From assembly GCA_950295325.1 (NCBI GenBank), contig OX485807.1, forward strand, positions 1,862,501 through 1,926,500: a DNA stretch of 64,000 nucleotides, in the 5' to 3' direction. Origin of the DNA: Polytrichum commune. Taxonomy: Eukaryota; Streptophyta; Polytrichopsida; Polytrichales; Polytrichaceae. A model generated the notes under the pieces. That model was not told the origin of the DNA. It saw only the letters and a list, made by a program, of their open reading frames with translations, and did not search any database. Both the position numbers and the translations under genes were made by a program. Position 1 is the stretch's first letter; the number at the start of each line of letters is the position of its first letter. Below, in pieces: positions 58,401 through 64,000 of this stretch.

Positions 58401-59165
58401 ACTATCCTCGTGGGACAAAAATAGTCTCTTCCACCTAACTTGGTAGAAGTGCCTATATTGAACATGGTTTGAACACTTAATACCCTCAATATGGTTGAAA
58501 ACTTTTGCAAAATGAAACACTTAGCAAATCAATTTGAAGAGTCAATGCAATTGAGTTCATGCAATTTTGACACCACGTACTTCACATATGGTTAATAAAA
58601 GTCAAGAATTATTTGCTTTCTAGTTTGATGGCCACCCCCATCACCCCCCCCCCTCTAAAGTAGTGTTGACCATTTATATTCCATTCTCAATGAAAATTTT
58701 GCACTTTTTGTCCTCAAATATTACTCGTTGTTTTTTGTTTTAGTTTGAAATACGTAGGTTCTTACTTTAAGACAATAAAATTGATGTCACAATTGGGTTT
58801 GTGACTGTATTGGGAGGTTTTTTGTTGCCTTCAACGAGCAAGCTTTTCTTGTAGGGAGGAGGTATACCAAATCCATAAGACACCTTTTACAAAGTTTAAA
58901 GTTACATGACAAAGACAAAGACAAAGAAACATCAATGTTCGTTTTATGTTGACATGCGATGTTTGTTCACCAACCTAGTCCATGTCTGCAAGTCTAAGTT
59001 ACATTCTAAGTAGGACACAACAACTCACAATGATACCTAGGCCTTATACTTGACTTGACTTGACCACACCCACCAATTTTTTCTCAAAAAGAGGGAGTGA
59101 CCACAAAGAATTATATGGCTATTCTTTTGACCCTACCCCGAACGTGAGGCTTGCACTTCCCCCTA
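52477..59165. other. Long intergenic stretch, no supported gene
   Basis: Nearly 6.7 kb with only short, unmatched frames. The pair of opposing frames at 53087-53581 has no recognisable motif. Homopolymer runs occur at 54402 (C), 56030-56043 (G) and 57692-57709 (18 C). Content is AT-rich and otherwise featureless to my reading. Confidence 0.5.
57692..57709. repeat. 18-base poly-C tract
   Basis: Eighteen consecutive C, followed by gccgagg. Confidence 0.97.
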
Positions 59166-59675
59166 GTGTCCGGGGAGATTTTGGGGCATAATCGGTCAAA
59201 ATCCTAGTGTTTCCAAGCCCAAACAGTTATGTGCTTTTCTTAACTAATTTGAGGTATATTCTTTAGTTTCCTTTAAAATGTTCAGTAAATATTCTGAAGT
59301 CTTGAACTTCAACTGATTTTTTTTTCAAACTCAACTACACTAAACAGGATATTTAGTGTTTGATTATATTTAATGTTCTTACCACCCTACCCTGCTCAAC
59401 ACTAATTTTCAATTTTTTGACAATTAGTGTTAGAAGATATGCTGGAATTCTCCTTTTATGACTGTTAAAAAAAATCATATCCTTAATAACACTAAATTGA
59501 AACATGTAACTTCCACATATTATCATAGTTGATATTTAGTGTTTGAGTTTACATTTAATGTTACTTATATTCATAGGGTTATTGATATTTAGTACATGCG
59601 TTCGCATTTAGTGTATCAAACACTAAATATCCTTTTTAGTGTAGTTCAAATGTAACTAGCGGTTGATTCTCCACA
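59166..59675 (+). repeat. Dispersed repeat family R, copy 3, interrupted by a MITE
   Basis: Matches copy 2 on both sides of the MITE at 59335-59644: left part tgtccggggagattttgggg to tcaaactcaa; right part tgtaactagcggttgattct. Confidence 0.85.
59335..59644. repeat. MITE family B, copy 2
   Basis: Inverted ends CTACACTAAACAGGATATTT with AGTGTTTGAT, and ATCAAACACTAAATATCC to TTTAGTGTAG. Flanked by TCAA at the left and TTCAA at the right, and inserted in repeat R copy 3; copy 2 at 50640 shows the empty site. Confidence 0.88.
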
Positions 59676-59682
59676 TTCATTT

Positions 59683-59702
59683 CCCCCCCCCCCCCCCCCC
59701 CC
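59683..59702. repeat. 20-base poly-C tract
   Basis: Longest C run in the window, just after repeat R copy 3. Confidence 0.97.
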
Positions 59703-59754
59703 TAGCTTATAAGCATAAGCTTTGTAATCGTTTTCTAAACAGGCAATTGACTTT

Positions 59755-59925
59755 AGTGGCAAATTTGGGGGCATAAATCGGTCAATGTCCTAGGGTTTCC
59801 AAGTCCAACCGGTGCATGTTGTGGTCTTTGGTTTTCAAAAAACAAATCTAGGGGTATATTCCATAGATTCCTCTCAAAGGATGGGAACTTTTCCTAAAGC
59901 CTTGAACCTCATCCTCCTCATTCAT
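59755..59925 (+). repeat. Dispersed repeat family R, copy 4
   Basis: ggcataaatcggtcaatgtc, ttccaagtccaaccggt, ggtatattccatagattcct and ccttgaacct in family order; the right end is lost. Confidence 0.75.
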
Positions 59926-62900
59926 TGATTTGACTTACCAATAGGGTCTTTCTCCATGGGCTCCTTTATTATGTGCTCCTTTAAGTGAGGGGGTGACTAT
60001 GCAATTTTGTTTCATGCATCATCCGTGACAATATTGACATGTGTGATTTTAATTTTTTGACGTATTTAAATAAATCTAGACATTTGTTCAAGATCTAGAC
60101 TTTTTTGGTGGTTTCAATTCTATCGGCGGATCCATCAGTACAATTTAAGAGAGATTGAAATCTTATGGAAGATATGTGAATCCTTAGTGATGACTTGAAT
60201 ATTAATCTATTAAGATATGACTAAAAGAAATACAACATCTATTCTTATGTTAAATCTACATAAACAAATGATAAAGAGTGAGAATATTTTCAAAACAACT
60301 TGCTATCATAATGAACTTTGCATACCCTATCGAAAGATCTTACCATACAACCCTGTTGTAGGATCCTATGATAGGACTCATCATGTTTTAATTTGGGACT
60401 TGGACTTAGTCGAGTTTTACTTGAATATCTGATATTTCAAAACATTTGTAGTTTTTTGTGGGTGGTCAAAGTGCATAGAAACTTACCCTTCAAGTCTTTT
60501 GGTTTCTCCACTAAGCCTACTCCTCAAGCTCACCTTTCTCCCAAGATGGCGACTTAGCATGGTTCATCATATGTAAGGATTGGATTAAAATTTATATTTA
60601 AAAAAAAACAATTTACACCAACACGTTAGGAATTCCAAATAAGGAAAATAAGGGTCGATTGTTACTTTTGAAATCAAGATGAATGTTTTTATGATCTTGC
60701 TCATACACAAGGCTAAAATGGTTTTCGCTTAAACATGTACAAATTTCCATACTTGATTGTATACCTAACACATTGTAAACTTCAAATCATTATAGACAAT
60801 CATTTATTGATATATGACTTGCATTTATCTTATTGAAGTAAAGGTTTCAATTGAGGGTAGTCTTGAACCTTAATAGCCAAAATTGACTCCAAACATGTTG
60901 ACTATCATATGTGAAGGTCATGACAACCTAAAGGAACATCATAGACCTATTGCGTTCAAATAGTGTACTGATATTTGCTAGAGCAAGTTGTAAGTTTGTC
61001 ACCACGAGATGTCTTAGACACAACCCCTACGAATTGTTTGTTGTTACTATGCTTGGAAAAATTTAGACCCCTAGATAAGAAAAGTGCACAACGATTCATC
61101 TTATTAGACAAGGAGATCATAAAGTTGAAGAACTTCCCTCTAACGAATACAACATCACTCAACATTGGCCCGGGGTTGACCACTATTTTGGTATTGAATA
61201 CTACCTACAAATAGCACACTGAAGATACAAAGTCCAATGGAACAAGAGTCGTGGATTTGTCCACCTTTCATGAAGACTTGTCCACGTGTCTCGAAATTGT
61301 TTTGGACTATATCACAGATTTAGACTAATGCAATCAAATGTCTTGAATATTTGCTTATGGTTTGGGCATATATGGTGTCAAATCTTGGGGGCCACAAAAC
61401 AAGGTCACCTTGGTGAGGAATGTTATGGACATCATCTAAATAAAATTAGCATTTCTCAAGGGGATTTTGAAACAGTAATGTCACTAGAATGCTTTCATGA
61501 CAAATGAAGACACACTTTTGAGATATAATGGTATTCATCCACACGGGGAGGGGGAGAAGTATTTTGTTGATCAATTTCCATACAAAATAAACATGGGTGT
61601 GTGTAAAGATAAATAAGCTACTACAAACATTCAAAGAACTCCATTGTCTCTAGGTCTTAGCACTACAAGGTTTGAACAAGATTTATATATTTAAATTAAA
61701 ATGAAATAAAAACATTCAATAACATGCGTAGTGAGTATAATAGACTCATTTGTGAAATGATACACGTAGTTTGATTTGATTTAATGTGAGCGCGGACTTA
61801 CATGAACCTATTCATTAGGCCTATTTATGTATGTATTCCCAATTTGCACCAAACATTTACATAATTAGGGTAAAGAGATTATCATGGCTAAAGCACATTA
61901 GTTTGAGATTCATAGGTAAGTGCTTGCACACCCCGAGAATCTCATGGGTGTAAATTGAAGGTTCTTATTGTCCCAAGAGGTCATGATGATGGTTCCTTTG
62001 TGTACGGATTGTTATCACTTGTGCTTGATAGCACATGACACACCATTATGCATCATGATTGAATGATAAAAATGCTTATGACGAATTTGTCTCATTTGTG
62101 GTTACTAAACTCCATGTGAATTGGCGTATTCATAAGCATGAGGTATGCATCCTAGGTGACTAGCTAGGTACTCTAGCTTCCATCCATTTTCTATCTACCG
62201 ATTCATCCCACTATAGCATGTTTAATCTTTGTTGCTAATATCCAACTAATATTTAAAATAAATATGGATTAAGTTGGAGTCCATAATTATAACATGTTGA
62301 ATTTTATTGGAGGATCCTATGATAGGGTTGTATGAAAGGACCCTCCTATAGAATATCCAAAGTAAAATTTGATAATATTATGATTGTTGTTTTGATTATA
62401 TATTTTTTCTTAGAAAATAATTATGTATATTTAACATTAAATAAAAATATATCTGGATTTTCCATCATATTCTAATAACATAAAATTCAAGTAATCGTTG
62501 AGGGTTCACACGTTTTCTTTAAATTTAGGTTTAATAGAAGTGTATCAATGGATCCGCGTATACCACATAAGCAACTAAAAACTCCAAATTTTGAGAATAT
62601 ATCAAGATTTACATAACTAGAAGTAATCCTTGTTCCAAGCCTTGGGTTTGACTTTATTTCCCTTTATTTTGAGAAAGTCACTCCCCAAGGGCCCCAAGAG
62701 AAGGATTTGACTCTATTTTTTGGGGTACTAATGTCTCGATGATGAGTTTTCTCTAATGATTTGTTACTAGGGTTTAAGAATGGTGCGGTTAGGCCTTTTG
62801 AATTGTCGCACAACTCTAGTGTTTGAGATTTGAAAGAGGTGAAACTTAATCTAGCCCTATTTCTCTCTTAAATTACATTGTGTATGCATACGTTTCAACA

Positions 62901-63304
62901 TCAAAATAGGTATATGTCCACACGAGCGTGTTTGATGTGCCTCAACAATATGAACATGAAGCATATACCCACTAATTCACCTCCAAATTTCTCCACACAA
63001 ATGTGTTCCCAAGGTCCACAAAGTGGTAACCCCTCAATCCCAAAGACATGCACAAAACATGAGCTCACACATTGTACAAGGTATAAAATGTAAACCACGT
63101 ACACATGTTTTGTTATAGGGACACATGAACACAACGAGTGCAAAATGAGACTCTAAATTGTTAACTTCACACAAACGGCTCTAATTCCCCATTCAATTAA
63201 TCACCTACAACATGTTGAGTTTTGAGGCTCAACCTTCAATACCCATAGAGACCAAGATGTGGTTTGCCATCTCATTTCTCCAATTCCCTTAGCACTATAT
63301 CATT
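59926..63304. other. Intergenic, no supported gene
   Basis: Contains copy 2 of the repeat shared with 51434-51505 (60907-60980). Short frames such as 60975-61214 and 61286-61507 have no recognisable motif. Confidence 0.5.
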
Positions 63305-63825
63305 TATGGTATTTAGTGTCACATGCATAATAGTGTCACTTACCTTATTTTGAGGCGTACGCTAGAATACATTAACAATTTCAACATAATTGTCACCTCA
63401 TGACACCTGACGTTCAGTTGTGTTTATTAATAACTTGGTATGAGCAAGTTCAACAGTGTCATGAGGTGCATTCCTATGTTATAGAATGGTCTACAAGTTG
63501 ACTAATGTGTACACAAGTGACACTTGCCATTAATATGCTCAAGAATATTTTCCTCTTGCATACCAATTTGTGAACACATGACACTAGCCATTAGTACACT
63601 CAAAAATATCTTCCCTTGGATACTAAAATGCAAGACTATCATCTAACGTATCCCAATATGCTCCTCTAAATTTCATAATGTAGATATTCTTTTCAATTAA
63701 AGAATTTACTTATGTTGACCAATGGAATCATATCGGCAATTAGCGGGCGTGACACTTTGAAATCTCTAAGCATCTAGTTTAGGCCCTTTGCAAATAGTGT
63801 ACGTAGCACTAAATACCATAAACAA
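63305..63825. repeat. Possible MITE, about 520 bp
   Basis: TTATGGTATTTAGTG at the left end and its exact complement CACTAAATACCATAA at the right end. The interior is non-coding and contains two related sub-blocks (acttgccattaatatgctca / acactagccattagtacact). Confidence 0.6.
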
Positions 63826-63917
63826 TGCAACTTATTCTCGTCATTGAACAAAAACATAACACAAGACGGGAAAGCACACTACCCTGCTAAATAAATTCAC
63901 AATTCAAGGTGAAAGAT

Positions 63918-63935
63918 CCCCCCCCCCCCCCCCCC
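63918..63935. repeat. Poly-C tract
   Basis: About 18 consecutive C near the right edge of the window. Confidence 0.97.
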
Positions 63936-64000
63936 AACCTTTAATCACCTTGATGGCTAGTCAAGAAGGTGGTATCCATCCCCTCAATAGAACCCTCCTC

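Noticed and set aside
1-64000. LTR retrotransposon, CRISPR array, rRNA or organelle genes
   Set aside because: No paired long terminal repeats with gag-pol, no regular direct-repeat and spacer array, and no rRNA or organellar gene sequence recognised.

Overview
The window looks like nuclear DNA of a land plant. It is AT-rich and gene-poor, with small spliced genes containing canonical GT/AG introns, plant-type telo-boxes near promoters, and heavy transposon load. A GST close to the Ure2p/YfcG type, a class I know mainly from non-flowering plants, together with a green-lineage style LINE, hints at a non-angiosperm. That placement is inference.

Layout. 1-1.85 kb holds an extra copy of a GST first exon and nothing else I recognise. 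1.85-17.8 kb is a LINE nested inside a related LINE. The outer element (+ strand, 5'-truncated, 1854-3990 and 16823 to about 17790) is split in frame by a 12.8-kb inner element (- strand, 3991-16811) flanked by an 11-bp target-site duplication. The inner element has a long repeat-bearing 5' leader, an ORF1 with RRM-like folds and a coiled coil, a low-complexity linker frame, a 2A-like ribosome-skipping motif, and a very long ORF2. ORF2 carries an APE endonuclease, a reverse transcriptase, RNase H, and a C-terminal CCHC plus restriction-like endonuclease. It is broken by seven stops and three frameshifts. Two endonucleases in one LINE is the hallmark of the Dualen/RandI type; the added 2A motif makes this the most interesting object here.

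17.8-29.5 kb contains MITE-type inverted-repeat elements, microsatellites and one intact four-exon GST gene on the - strand (21445-23209). 29.7-32.9 kb is the eight-exon gene for exosome subunit RRP43. 37.0-40.2 kb is a six-exon DUF300/TMEM184 (LAZ1-type) membrane protein gene. 41.5-46.4 kb is a cluster of truncated, intron-retaining gene pieces: two kinesin-7 motor exons (+), the first two exons of the lariat-debranching enzyme DBR1 (-), and one unidentified exon (-). From 46.4 kb to the end I see no convincing gene, only MITEs, palindromes, a 200-bp dispersed repeat family, tandem repeats and unusually many long poly-C/poly-G tracts.

The three intact genes (GST, RRP43, DUF300) do not form a pathway together; they are separate housekeeping or metabolic genes in a repeat-rich region. 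All calls come from reading the sequence; no database search was run.
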